Shown: positions 15,768 through 24,146 of the stretch, piece after piece
Position numbering within the stretch: the stretch's first letter is position 1
Layout: every line of letters begins with the position of its first letter
Assembly: GCF_036577625.1 (NCBI RefSeq)
Contig: NZ_JARBDC010000085.1
Coordinates: forward strand, 1-64,000
DNA length: 64,000 bases
Origin: Paenibacillus_AB sp036577625
GTDB taxonomy: Bacteria; Bacillota; Bacilli; Paenibacillales; NBRC-103111
Direction of reading: 5' to 3'
Translations under genes and position numbers: made by a program
The notes under the pieces: model-generated
The model's database searches: none
Seen by the model: the letters and a program-made list of their open reading frames with translations, nothing else
What the model was told of the DNA's origin: nothing

Positions 15768-17006
15768 ATGATGTCTTTGCAAACTTTTCCGTTTAATCCG
15801 AAGTCGTCTGCATTCCTGCAAGACAGACACGCCGTTTTTAAAGAGATGAGGGCCCATTCTCTGATCTATAAAGAGTCGGAGACGGATATCGGAGGACGTC
15901 CCTTTACCAGATGGCATTTTACTACCTATGAAGATGTTATGTTGATGTTTCGGGACAAAAGGTTCGTAACAGAGCTCAAGAAGGTCCTGCCCGCGGAACA
16001 GATTCCGCCGGTACCCGAAGATATACGGGCTCTGGACCGGACTCTAAAGAACGTAATGCTATATCGCGATCCGCCTGATCACACCCGTCTTCGTTCGCTG
16101 GTCAACAAAGCATTCACTCCACGGATTGCCGAACAGTTAGAGCCGCGAATTCGAGAAATTTCATCCCATCTTCTTAATGGGTTTGAACCCGGGGCGACTT
16201 TTGACCTGGTGCGCAATTTTTCATTCCCGTTGCCGGTAATCGTGATCGCCGAATTGCTGGGCTCTCCCGTAGAAGATCGTGACCTCATTAAGGACTGGTC
16301 GGCTTTCTTAACACGCACAATCGATTACAAGCCATCCAAGGAGACGCTTGTGAAAGGGAACCAAGCCGCGCTCGAGTTTCGCGATTACTGTCGCGGCCTA
16401 GTAGAAGATCGGTCTCGGAATCCCAAGGACGATCTGCTAAGCGAGTTGATTCGAGCTACCCATGAAGGCGATCGCATGTCCGTGGATGAACTTTTGGATA
16501 TGTGTATCCTCATTCTTGAAGCCGGTCACGAAACGACGATGAATTTGCTTGCAAATTCCGTTTATTTAATGACCCAATATCCCGAGCAGCAAACATTGCT
16601 TCGCGCCCAGCCTAAATGGATGGAGTCCGCCATTGAAGAGATTCTGCGTTTCGAGCCGCCTGCCCATCTACGGCATCGCACAGTCGGGGAGGACATAGAG
16701 TATAAGGGCCACATGCTAAAACGCGGAGATTTAGTCAGCGGATGGATTGTCTCTGCGAATCGGGATCCCGAGGTTTTCTTCGCCCCCGATTCGTTCGACA
16801 TTACCCGCGATAAAAATCCCCACTTGTCATTCGGACAGGGGATTCACTTTTGTTTGGGTGCACCACTTGCACGGAAAGAGGGGATGATCGCTTTGCAAAC
16901 GTTACTTGACAAGTACTCACGACTGGATCGGGTTCACGAGCAAGTGGAGTGGATATCTTATCCGGGAAAGCGTTACTTGAAGGAGCTTATCATTCACGCG
17001 AAATGA
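15768..17006 (+). CDS. Cytochrome P450 (first copy)
   Basis: This is a 412-residue soluble bacterial P450 of CYP107-like type, predicted to hydroxylate or oxidise a small substrate using electrons from ferredoxin. It has the I-helix ILEAGHETTMNLLANS, K-helix EEILRFEPPAHLRHRTV, and heme loop LSFGQGIHFCLGAPLARKEG with the Cys ligand. ATG 15768 follows GGAGGGG. It is paralogous to the P450 at 17608. No ferredoxin or reductase gene is in the window. Confidence 0.92.
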   Translation: MMSLQTFPFNPKSSAFLQDRHAVFKEMRAHSLIYKESETDIGGRPFTRWHFTTYEDVMLMFRDKRFVTELKKVLPAEQIPPVPEDIRALDRTLKNVMLYRDPPDHTRLRSLVNKAFTPRIAEQLEPRIREISSHLLNGFEPGATFDLVRNFSFPLPVIVIAELLGSPVEDRDLIKDWSAFLTRTIDYKPSKETLVKGNQAALEFRDYCRGLVEDRSRNPKDDLLSELIRATHEGDRMSVDELLDMCILILEAGHETTMNLLANSVYLMTQYPEQQTLLRAQPKWMESAIEEILRFEPPAHLRHRTVGEDIEYKGHMLKRGDLVSGWIVSANRDPEVFFAPDSFDITRDKNPHLSFGQGIHFCLGAPLARKEGMIALQTLLDKYSRLDRVHEQVEWISYPGKRYLKELIIHAK

Positions 17007-17028
17007 TGTTCACGCGGTCATCGAAGCT

Positions 17029-17220
17029 GCGATGGGAGGCGAAGATTTCTCCCTGTACCGGGAGCGGGTGCCCGGCTGCTTCATTTGGATGGGAACGGGG
17101 GGACCGAACAGCGGCACCGTCCGCGATTTACGTTGAACGAAGAGGCTCTGGCCGTCAGCGCTTCCTTGTTCGCCGAAACGGCCATGCTGGCTTTAAGGTC
17201 GATCGGATGAGCCGGATCCC
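17029..17220 (+). pseudogene. M20 amidohydrolase 3' remnant
   Basis: This stretch is nearly identical to the 3' end of the intact M20 gene (about 19878-20061). It includes ATGGGAGGCGAAGATTTC and the end AGGTCGATCGGATGAG. One G is missing in the GGGGGG run and several substitutions are present. Everything upstream of the metal-ligand GGEDFSLY motif is gone. It sits directly after the P450 at 15768, where the full M20 gene sits after the P450 at 17608. Confidence 0.88.
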
Positions 17221-17263
17221 TAAGCTTTGAATTTTCGGGAAAACTTGGCAGTTTAATGCCGAA

Positions 17264-17365
17264 CCATCGGAATAAAGGCAAACCAATGAAAAGTGGCGAC
17301 GTAAAACTACAGGGGCTAATGCGGTCGGAAAACCAACCGAGATGCCGGCCAGTTGCCTGAACGGC
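17264..17365 (+). promoter_or_regulatory. Degenerate cyclic-di-GMP-I riboswitch 3
   Basis: The architecture is clear (GGCAAACC, GAAA loop, CTACAGGGGCTAATG, GATGCCGGCCAGTTGCC). However, the conserved GACGCAAAGCTAC reads GACGTAAAACTAC. The P2 stem CCACT/AGTGG has become CCAAT/AGTGG. The outer P1 that is CCGTT/AACGG in riboswitch 4 is CCATC/GAACGG here. Ligand binding is doubtful. Confidence 0.8.
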
Positions 17366-17372
17366 GGATGAA

Positions 17373-17414
17373 CCTCCGTCTGTTATCCTTATGGTTTCCG
17401 GATGGAGGTTTTTT
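17373..17414 (+). terminator. Riboswitch 3 terminator, fused to a gene remnant
   Basis: CCTCCGTC (17373-17380) pairs with GATGGAGG (17401-17408) with a wobble, followed by TTTTTT. The T-run is also the first two Phe codons of the methyltransferase remnant. Confidence 0.8.
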
Positions 17415-17540
17415 GAAAGGGTGATCGGCGGGAATGCCCGTTGGCAGGCATTCTCCAAATCCTACTTGGCATGTATGGAGCATCCTCGATCCGTTAACTT
17501 TTACCGTAAGTTTATTGTTCACGCCATAAAGACGAAATGA
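17409..17540 (+). pseudogene. Methyltransferase C-terminal remnant
   Basis: 44 codons encode FFERVIGGNARWQAF, SKSYLACMEHPRSV and NFYRKFIVHAIKTK, then stop. This matches the last 43 residues of methyltransferase 1 (FFERVIGGKDRWRAF...KFIVRAVKTK). Nothing upstream of FFE survives; the sequence switches to the riboswitch 3 terminator exactly at the T-run. It marks a deletion between riboswitch and gene end. Confidence 0.9.
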
Positions 17541-17607
17541 CAACAGGGGGGACTCATAAGGCAGAAGCTTGAATGGGCTCACTAAAACTTTTGGAAGGGG
17601 AGTTTTG

Positions 17608-18858
17608 ATGAGACAACATATTGATCAAAGTATTGAATTCAATCCCATGTCGGCCGATTTCCAACGGGACAGGTACGCCGTCTTTAAGAAGATCAGGACC
17701 CACTGTCCGATTTTAAAAGAATCGAAGACGGATCATTGGGGACGTAACTATACGACGTGGCATTTTACCTCCTACGAGGATGTCTTGTGGGCGTTTCGGG
17801 ACAGAAGGTTCGTCAAGGACCTGACGAAGGTATTACCGGCGGAACAGATTCCGCCGGCCCCGGACCAATTGCGGGCTCTTCAACAGTCGATGCAGAACAT
17901 GATGGCGTTTCGCGATCCGCCGGATCATACTCGCCTTCGTTCGCTGGTCAACCAAGCCTTCACCCCGAGCATCGCCAAACGGTTGGAACCGAGAATTCGC
18001 GAAATTGCATCCTATCTTCTTCAAGAGATCGAACCGGGCGAGACGTTCGACCTGTTTCACCGGTATGCCTACCAGCTGCCGATAATCGTGATCGCCGAAT
18101 TGTTCGGTGCCCCTGCGGCAGATCGCGAGCTGATCAAGGAATGGTCGAGAAACTTGCTGCCTGCGGTCGATCACAACCCGTCCAAGGAGGCGCTTGTACA
18201 AGCGAACCAAGCCATGATAGAGATTCGCGATTACTGTCGGGACCTGGTGCGTGAACGATCTCGAAATCCGAAATTAGATCTGCTGAGCGGGTTGATCCGA
18301 GCCACGCATGAAGAAGACCGGATGTCCGAGGATGAACTTGTGAACATGTGTGTGCTCATTCTCGAGGCCGGTCACGAAACCACGACGAACTTGATTGCGA
18401 ATTCAGCTTACCTGGTGGCCCGATACCCGGAGCAGCAAGCGCTGCTTCGAGCTCAACCCGAATGGTTGGAGTCCGCCATTGAAGAGATTCTGCGTTTCGA
18501 GCCCTCCGTCCAGCTGCGACATCGGATCGTCGGGGAAGACATCGAGTACAAGGGGCATCTTTTGAAACGGGGAGATTCGGTGGCAGCCTGGATTGCGTCC
18601 GCCAATCGGGATCCTGACGTATTTTCCGATCCGGATCCGGATACGTTCGATATTACCCGCGGCAAAAATCCCCATTTGTCGTTCGGACAAGGGGTCCACT
18701 TCTGCCTCGGCGCACCTCTGGCGCGGAGAGAGGGCGCGATTGCTTTGCAAACGCTTTTGGACAAGTACGAACGTCTGGAGCTGGTTGAGGGGCGTGTTGA
18801 ATGGAAGCCGACTCCGGGGAGACGAAGCTTCGAGGAGCTTGTCGTTCATGTGAACTGA
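17608..18858 (+). CDS. Cytochrome P450 (second copy)
   Basis: This 416-residue CYP107-like P450 has an I-helix ILEAGHETTTNLIANS, K-helix EEILRFEPSVQLRHRIV and heme loop LSFGQGVHFCLGAPLARREG. ATG 17608 follows AAGGGGA by seven bases. It is paralogous to the P450 at 15768 and to the N-terminal remnant at 13746. It is followed 34 bases later by the M20 gene, probably co-transcribed. Substrate unknown. Confidence 0.92.
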   Translation: MRQHIDQSIEFNPMSADFQRDRYAVFKKIRTHCPILKESKTDHWGRNYTTWHFTSYEDVLWAFRDRRFVKDLTKVLPAEQIPPAPDQLRALQQSMQNMMAFRDPPDHTRLRSLVNQAFTPSIAKRLEPRIREIASYLLQEIEPGETFDLFHRYAYQLPIIVIAELFGAPAADRELIKEWSRNLLPAVDHNPSKEALVQANQAMIEIRDYCRDLVRERSRNPKLDLLSGLIRATHEEDRMSEDELVNMCVLILEAGHETTTNLIANSAYLVARYPEQQALLRAQPEWLESAIEEILRFEPSVQLRHRIVGEDIEYKGHLLKRGDSVAAWIASANRDPDVFSDPDPDTFDITRGKNPHLSFGQGVHFCLGAPLARREGAIALQTLLDKYERLELVEGRVEWKPTPGRRSFEELVVHVN

Positions 18859-18892
18859 TGTTTACAGCCACTGGAGAAAGGAGCTGCGTGAC

Positions 18893-20059
18893 ATGACCTT
18901 GAGCGCGAATTATTTCCGTGAGCAGTCCGTATCCTTGCAACCGAAGCTGGTTGCCATGCGGAGGGAGCTGCACCAATATCCCGAACTGTCGAACGAAGAA
19001 TACGAGACGACGGCACGGATTCGAACCTGGCTGGAGGAAGCGTGCGTTCGGCTTCTCGACCTGAGGCTGCCTACCGGTGTATTGGCGGAGGTGAAGGGGG
19101 CGAGGCCGGGACCGACGATCCTGCTTCGCGCCGATATTGACGCGCTCCCCGTCGCGGAACAGACGGGCTTGCCGTTTGCCTCAAAGGTTCCCGGAAAGAT
19201 GCACGCCTGCGGCCACGATTTTCATACGGCCGCAATCATCGGGGCGGCGGAGCTGCTGCAGGCGCGAGCGGACGAACTGCACGGTACCGTCCGCCTGTTG
19301 TTCCAGCCGGCGGAAGAGCTGGCTGTCGGCGCCCGCGCGGTCATCGAAGCGGGCGCCTTGGAAGGAGTCAGCGCGGTATTCGGGATGCACAATAACCCGG
19401 AACTTCCCGTGGGTACTGTAGGGATACGGACTGGGCCCATGACGGCGTCGGTCGATCGTTTCGATATCAGTGTCCAAGGCAAGGGCGGTCATGCGGGTGT
19501 GCCGGAGGCGGCCGTCGACCCGGTGGTGATCAGCAGTGCGATCGTCACCGCCCTCCAGACGTTGGTCAGCCGCAATGCCAGTCCGCACCATTCCGCCGTT
19601 GTCAGCGTGTGCAAGCTGCAGGCCGGTGCGGCTTGGAATATCATACCGGACACCGGGGTTCTGGAAGGCACGGTAAGAACGTTTCAGCCGGAGGCTAGGG
19701 CGCGAATTCCCGATCAGATGCGACGGATCGTCGAGGGTGTGGCCGAAGGATACGGGGCCGAGGCGTACTTGAAGTGGACGGCAATGATTCCCGCGGTGAA
19801 CAACGATGCGCGAATGACCGGTATCATCCAAGCGGCGGCCGAAACGCAAGGACTCCGTATCGTAGAAGCGGTGCCTACGATGGGAGGCGAAGATTTCTCC
19901 CTGTACCAGGAGCGGGTGCCCGGCTGCTTCATTTGGATGGGAACGGGGGGGACCGAGCAGTGGCATCATCCGCGATTTACGTTGAACGAAGAAGCGCTGG
20001 CCGTCAGCGCTTCCTTGTTCGCGGTGACGGCCGTGCAGGCTTTGAGGTCGATCGGATGA
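18893..20059 (+). CDS. M20 family metal-dependent amidohydrolase
   Basis: This 388-residue enzyme is of the IAA-amino acid/hippurate hydrolase type and is predicted to cleave an N-acyl amino acid amide. Metal-binding residues are visible in MHACGHDFHTAA, QPAEE, GMHNNPE and PTMGGEDFSLY, and RADIDALPVAEQTG is typical. The dimerisation domain begins near residue 185 (GGHAGVPEAAVDPV). ATG 18893 follows AAAGGAG. It lies at the end of the pathway run, and a partial copy lies at 17029-17220. With the GNAT-like protein at 11737 it may act on an N-acylated intermediate, which is inference. Confidence 0.88.
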   Translation: MTLSANYFREQSVSLQPKLVAMRRELHQYPELSNEEYETTARIRTWLEEACVRLLDLRLPTGVLAEVKGARPGPTILLRADIDALPVAEQTGLPFASKVPGKMHACGHDFHTAAIIGAAELLQARADELHGTVRLLFQPAEELAVGARAVIEAGALEGVSAVFGMHNNPELPVGTVGIRTGPMTASVDRFDISVQGKGGHAGVPEAAVDPVVISSAIVTALQTLVSRNASPHHSAVVSVCKLQAGAAWNIIPDTGVLEGTVRTFQPEARARIPDQMRRIVEGVAEGYGAEAYLKWTAMIPAVNNDARMTGIIQAAAETQGLRIVEAVPTMGGEDFSLYQERVPGCFIWMGTGGTEQWHHPRFTLNEEALAVSASLFAVTAVQALRSIG

Positions 20060-20194
20060 GACCGGCCTCACCGACCTCGAAGTTTGTCAAATCCATTTTA
20101 TTGTCAAGCAATATTTCGACAAAAATACCCTATTTTGGGTAAGTCGGCCGACTTATTTAAAAACAGTGTATATTTTGGTAGATTTATGCCGAAC

Positions 20195-20296
20195 CGTTGA
20201 GAAAAAAGGCAAACCCGCTGAAAAGCGGGGACGCAAAGCTACAGGGGCTAAGGCGGACATGCATGTCCGCGATGCCAGCCAGTTGCCCGAAACGGC
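20195..20296 (+). promoter_or_regulatory. Cyclic-di-GMP-I riboswitch 4, aptamer
   Basis: It has an intact class I core: GGCAAACC, CCGCTGAAAAGCGG, GACGCAAAGCTACAGGG, a long GCGGACATGCATGTCCGC hairpin, and GATGCCAGCCAGTTGCC. Outer P1 is CCGTT (20195-20199) with AACGG (20292-20296). The first substantial gene downstream is the SLH surface protein at 20603. Confidence 0.92.
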
Positions 20297-20304
20297 GGAT
20301 GAAC

Positions 20305-20349
20305 CTCCGTCTGTTTGCATGCGAATGCTGTCGGGCGGAGTTTTTTTGT
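20305..20349 (+). terminator. Riboswitch 4 terminator
   Basis: CCTCCGTC (20305-20312) can pair with the GGGCGGAG region (20334-20341), with wobbles, followed by seven T. Confidence 0.75.
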
Positions 20350-20425
20350 TCGGCGGACATTGTTCGGGGAGGGAATGCCGTGAGCCGGAATCGGATTTAC
20401 CCGGTACGGAAAGGAGGTGATTCGA

Positions 20426-20443
20426 ATGAGGATTCGACACTAG
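20426..20443 (+). CDS. Possible 5-codon leader ORF (MRIRH)
   Basis: ATG 20426 follows a perfect AAAGGAGGTGA ribosome binding site by five bases, but the frame stops after five codons. It may be a leader peptide in the riboswitch 4 transcript or a gene-start relic. Length alone gives no support for a product. Confidence 0.25.
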   Translation: MRIRH

Positions 20444-20602
20444 AGACCGCCGGCGAAATGGCCGTACGGCACAGCCGGCATTTTGAAATCGAACAAGAGG
20501 GGAAGGAAATCGGAATAGATGGGGGAATCGGACCAATCGTTGACGAGTCTCGCCATTCACACCATACTCGATGCCATCATGCATTTAACAGGAGGTTTGT
20601 AA

Positions 20603-23122
20603 ATGCTCACAGGTTCTAGACTGCGGCCGTTTCGGCCATTCGTTTCGGCTGTGCTCAGCGTGGCTTTGGTTGTTTCGGCATGGACCGGAACGATTCTTTT
20701 TCCGACTCCCGCCTCCGCGGCTTCCGCGCCGGTGACGAAGGTGTTTCAGGAAGGTCTTGACGGATACGCGGGCACGCAATGCAGTTATGTCAGCAAAGGT
20801 TTCCCCAATGATACCAATGAGACTAAGGGTCTCTCCATTGGCAAAAATGCATCCGGGACGACGGATATTCGGATTTTTTGTCAGTTCGATCTTTCGTCCA
20901 TACCGCAGCATGCAACGATTGCGAGCGCCAGTTTTGAACTAACCAGAACTCCCTTTGGTGCAACGCCGGACGCGGCCGTACCCGTATCGGTCCATAAGGT
21001 CAATACGGCCTGGGATCAAGGTATAATTACGTGGAATAATTCGGTAACGACCGCGATTTATGATCCGACCCCCGTCAAGGTGCAGACAATCAACGCGATT
21101 GCACCCAGATCCGTGGCGACATTCGACATAACCCCCCTCGCTCGGCAATGGGTCGACAGAAGCGCGCCGAATTATGGAATCATGCTGCAGGTGGCGGAAC
21201 TGCCTGTCGGTATAACGAACTGGTCTAGAGGGTTTAGTCATGAAGAGCTCACATTATATCCGGCTGATCGTCCCAAGCTGACGGTTACCTACACCATTCC
21301 TCCAACCGGCGTAGACGTAACGCCGACTACGTTATCGCTGGTACAAGGCGGAAGTACGGGACAGCTCAGCGCGACTGTGCTTCCCGATACGGCAACGAAT
21401 AAAACCGTAACGTGGACGTCGTCCAATTCCGCCGTTGCGACGGTCGATGTCGGCGGGGTCGTCACGCCGATCGGCCCGGGCACGGCGACCATCACCGCGA
21501 CGACGGAAGACGGGAACTATACGGATACGAGCACGGTAACCGTTAAGGCTCCGAATGTACCCGCTACGGGTGTGGACGTTACGCCGTCCACCCTATCGCT
21601 GATACAAGGCGGAAGCGCGGGACAGCTCAGCGCAACCGTGCTTCCCGATACGGCAACGAATAAAACCGTGACGTGGTCGTCGTCCAACACCGCCGTAGCG
21701 ACGGTCGACGCCGTCGGGGTCGTCACGCCGATCGGCCCGGGCACGGCGACCATAACCGCGACGACAGAGGACGGGAACTATACGGATGCGAGTACGGTGA
21801 CGGTTTCCAGCGCAAACCTGAGCAACCTTGTGCTATCGGAAGGTTTGCTGACGCCGACGTTCAACGGCGGAACGACGAATTATACGGTTGCGGTGTTGAA
21901 CGGCGTGAACAGCCTGACGGTTACACCGTCCGTTTATGATCCGAATGCGACGGTGAAGGTGAACGGGAAACCGGTAACGAGCGGCACGGCGTCCGAGCCG
22001 ATTCTGCTGAACGTTGGGGACAATAATGTGGTCGATGTAACGGTAACGGCACAAGACGGTACGACGACGAAAACGTACACGGTGACGGTGACTCGTGCGG
22101 CGGCGAGCAGCAACGCCGACTTGAACAATCTGACGTTGTCGGATGGCACTTTGGCGCCGGCATTCAATGGCGGAACAACGAGCTATTCGGCTACGGTAGC
22201 GAACAGCGTGTACAGCTTGACGGTTACGCCGACCACAGCGGACCCGAACGCGACGGTGACCGTCAATGGGACGCCGGTTGCGAGCGGCATGCCGTCGCAA
22301 GCCATTTCGCTGAATGTAGGGAACAATGAGGTCACGGTGACCGTCACGGCACAAGACGGCACGAAGAAGACATACACGATCGTGATTACCCGCAAGGCCG
22401 CGGCTCCGGCGCCGACCGACGATGGAGGCTCGGATTCCAGCGACAGCGACGGCAGCGGGGGCAGCAGCGGCGGAGGCGCATGGACGCCAACGGCTCCCGT
22501 CAACCCGACAAATCCTCCGGTAGATAAGCCGGATACGGACAAGCCGTCGGAACATTCGGGCGGGGCTGCATGTACGAAGCTTACCTGGTCGGATATCCAG
22601 AACCATTGGGCGAAAGCGGATATCGAATCGGCTTCGCAGCTGTGCGTGGTTCAGGGGCCTTCGAGCGACAAGTTTTTGCCGGACGACGAGGTGACGAGGC
22701 TGCAGTTCGCCTTGATGGTCGCACGGGCAATGAAGCTGCAGGCTGCGGGGAACGTCTCGAACCTGGAAGCTTTTGAAGATCGGCAGGACATCCCGGGCTG
22801 GGCAGCCGCCGAATTGACGGCGGCCGTCCAAGCGGGCATTATCGAAGGCTATGACGACAATACGTTGCGTCCGAACGAGAAGATCAGCCGGGCGGAAATG
22901 ATCACCATGCTGATCCGGGGCTGGAACATGTCGGCTTCGTACGGGGCGACCACGTTCGCGGACGATGCGGACATTCCGGATTGGGCGAAAGGTTACGTTG
23001 CGAAAGCGGAGAAGGAAGGGATTATCGAAGGCCGCTCCAACAACCGTTTCGAGCCGTCCGGTACGGCCACTAGGGCGGAAGCCACCGTGGTGCTGGTCCG
23101 CATGCTGAGAGACAAGCCGTAA
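20603..23122 (+). CDS. SLH-anchored surface protein (DNRLRE, Big_2, cadherin-like domains)
   Basis: This is an 839-residue secreted protein. The signal peptide is at residues 1-37. A DNRLRE-type domain (about 45-230; IRIFCQFDLSSIPQHATI, TFDITPLARQWVD) comes first. Two Big_2 domains (about 233-405; GVDVTPTTLSLVQGG, VTWTSSNSAVATVD) and two cadherin-like beta-sandwich domains (about 405-600; LSNLVLSEGLLTPTFNGG) follow. After a Ser/Gly/Pro linker come three SLH motifs (about 655-839; IQNHWAKADIESA, ISRAEMITMLIRGW, ATRAEATVVLVRML), which bind pyruvylated wall polymer. ATG 20603 follows AGGAGG. It is likely under riboswitch 4, so c-di-GMP controls a surface protein. A role in adhesion or biofilm is inferred. 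Confidence 0.9.
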   Translation: MLTGSRLRPFRPFVSAVLSVALVVSAWTGTILFPTPASAASAPVTKVFQEGLDGYAGTQCSYVSKGFPNDTNETKGLSIGKNASGTTDIRIFCQFDLSSIPQHATIASASFELTRTPFGATPDAAVPVSVHKVNTAWDQGIITWNNSVTTAIYDPTPVKVQTINAIAPRSVATFDITPLARQWVDRSAPNYGIMLQVAELPVGITNWSRGFSHEELTLYPADRPKLTVTYTIPPTGVDVTPTTLSLVQGGSTGQLSATVLPDTATNKTVTWTSSNSAVATVDVGGVVTPIGPGTATITATTEDGNYTDTSTVTVKAPNVPATGVDVTPSTLSLIQGGSAGQLSATVLPDTATNKTVTWSSSNTAVATVDAVGVVTPIGPGTATITATTEDGNYTDASTVTVSSANLSNLVLSEGLLTPTFNGGTTNYTVAVLNGVNSLTVTPSVYDPNATVKVNGKPVTSGTASEPILLNVGDNNVVDVTVTAQDGTTTKTYTVTVTRAAASSNADLNNLTLSDGTLAPAFNGGTTSYSATVANSVYSLTVTPTTADPNATVTVNGTPVASGMPSQAISLNVGNNEVTVTVTAQDGTKKTYTIVITRKAAAPAPTDDGGSDSSDSDGSGGSSGGGAWTPTAPVNPTNPPVDKPDTDKPSEHSGGAACTKLTWSDIQNHWAKADIESASQLCVVQGPSSDKFLPDDEVTRLQFALMVARAMKLQAAGNVSNLEAFEDRQDIPGWAAAELTAAVQAGIIEGYDDNTLRPNEKISRAEMITMLIRGWNMSASYGATTFADDADIPDWAKGYVAKAEKEGIIEGRSNNRFEPSGTATRAEATVVLVRMLRDKP

Positions 23123-23206
23123 ATCGGAGCCGCATCGGCTGCCATCACAACCGATGCCTCCGACTATGCATCCTGGCAAGCTGGACGAAGGGTTTTACGA
23201 ACACGA

Positions 23207-23250
23207 AACAACCATTGCCGACTATTCCAGTCGTCGATGGTTGTTTTTTT
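23207..23250 (+). terminator. Intrinsic terminator after SLH protein
   Basis: AAACAACCAT pairs with ATGGTTGTTT and is followed by a T-run. Confidence 0.85.
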
Positions 23251-23312
23251 GCGTAGGGTGGCATCTCGTCCCCCGCTTCGCTGCCGTTTCGCCACAACCA
23301 AAAGGTTCGGTT

Positions 23313-23660
23313 TGCGCAGCAATGGCGTCCGTATCGCTAAGCGCCAAAGCCGGGGCGGGTGGCGGGAAACGGCATATCGGCTCGTATGACCTGCGCTGCG
23401 TCGTCGGGAGTTGGAGCAGGGGCGAGCATGGGGCGGCGGCGGGACCGGACCTAAGTTCCAAGTGTCTAACGGACATGGCGGCCGCTATCGAGCCTCATTT
23501 CGGCTTATTTTGTTTCTAACGGACACAGGCGCACCTATTTGGCGAAAAACCCCTTTTTGGACGGCGGTTCGGAGCAAATAAGCGCAGTGGTGTCCGTTAC
23601 GATTGGAAAACGGCCGATTTTCGCGAAATAAGCGCCGTGGCGTCCGTTACGTTTCGGAAG
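23313..23660. repeat. Cluster of REP-like intergenic elements in inverted pairs
   Basis: The core is GCGCxGTGGxGTCCGTTAC. Two copies read on the minus strand (TCTAACGGACA at 23464 and 23514 approximately) and are exactly 50 bp apart. Two read on the plus strand (AGCGC(A/C)GTGG(T/C)GTCCGTTAC at 23581 and 23631) and are also exactly 50 bp apart. A diverged copy lies near 23320. The two pairs face each other and could fold into a long hairpin. A related AATAAG...TCCGTTAC copy is at about 57106-57135. Confidence 0.65.
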
Positions 23661-23669
23661 CAGCCTGGG

Positions 23670-23941
23670 GCGGCAATGTAATCGACCGGAACGGCAAGCT
23701 TGTATGGATCGATTGGGAGAGCGCAATCATCGCGCCCACGGTATGCGACTTGTTTTCGTACAAAGGTACGGAGTACGCCGCTTTTCGCCTAAATCTAAGC
23801 CAATGGCTTCACGATCTTTTGCATGAGAATTTCGGAGCCAGGCAAAAGCAAAACGATCCCGAAATGGTAGAGTTTCACTGTCCGGATCGCTGGGCGTCCA
23901 TTGAAGCCGACATCGAGCAATTGTTCCGTAAAAAAACATGA
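23670..23941 (+). pseudogene. Aminoglycoside phosphotransferase-like C-terminal fragment
   Basis: The frame encodes GNVIDRNGKLVWIDWESAII then APTVCDLFSYKG. This matches the APH/choline kinase metal-binding segment (usually GDxxxxN...DWE) and the C-terminal helices, ending RKKT-stop. The N-lobe and catalytic loop are absent and the 5' side runs into the REP-like repeats. It is a broken gene. A separate N-terminal APH piece lies at 24935. Confidence 0.65.
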
Positions 23942-24146
23942 CGAACGGGCCGGATATTTCAGTAATAATCGTTCTCTACCGGTACCTTCACCGCATCCTC
24001 GAGTACGATGGAGTAGGTGATTAATAATCGGTTTACGAAGCCCGTAAAATACGGAGAATCCGCCGAATAGCTTTCCTATTTGACTCTCGGCCCGAATGCG
24101 GAAGAAGCATTGGGAATAACGCGGTAAAAGACTTGGAGGTTCAGCT

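Noticed and set aside
20447..20619. A small His/Arg-rich gene before the SLH protein
   Set aside because: The frame extends from inside the riboswitch, has no RBS of its own and overlaps the SLH gene start.
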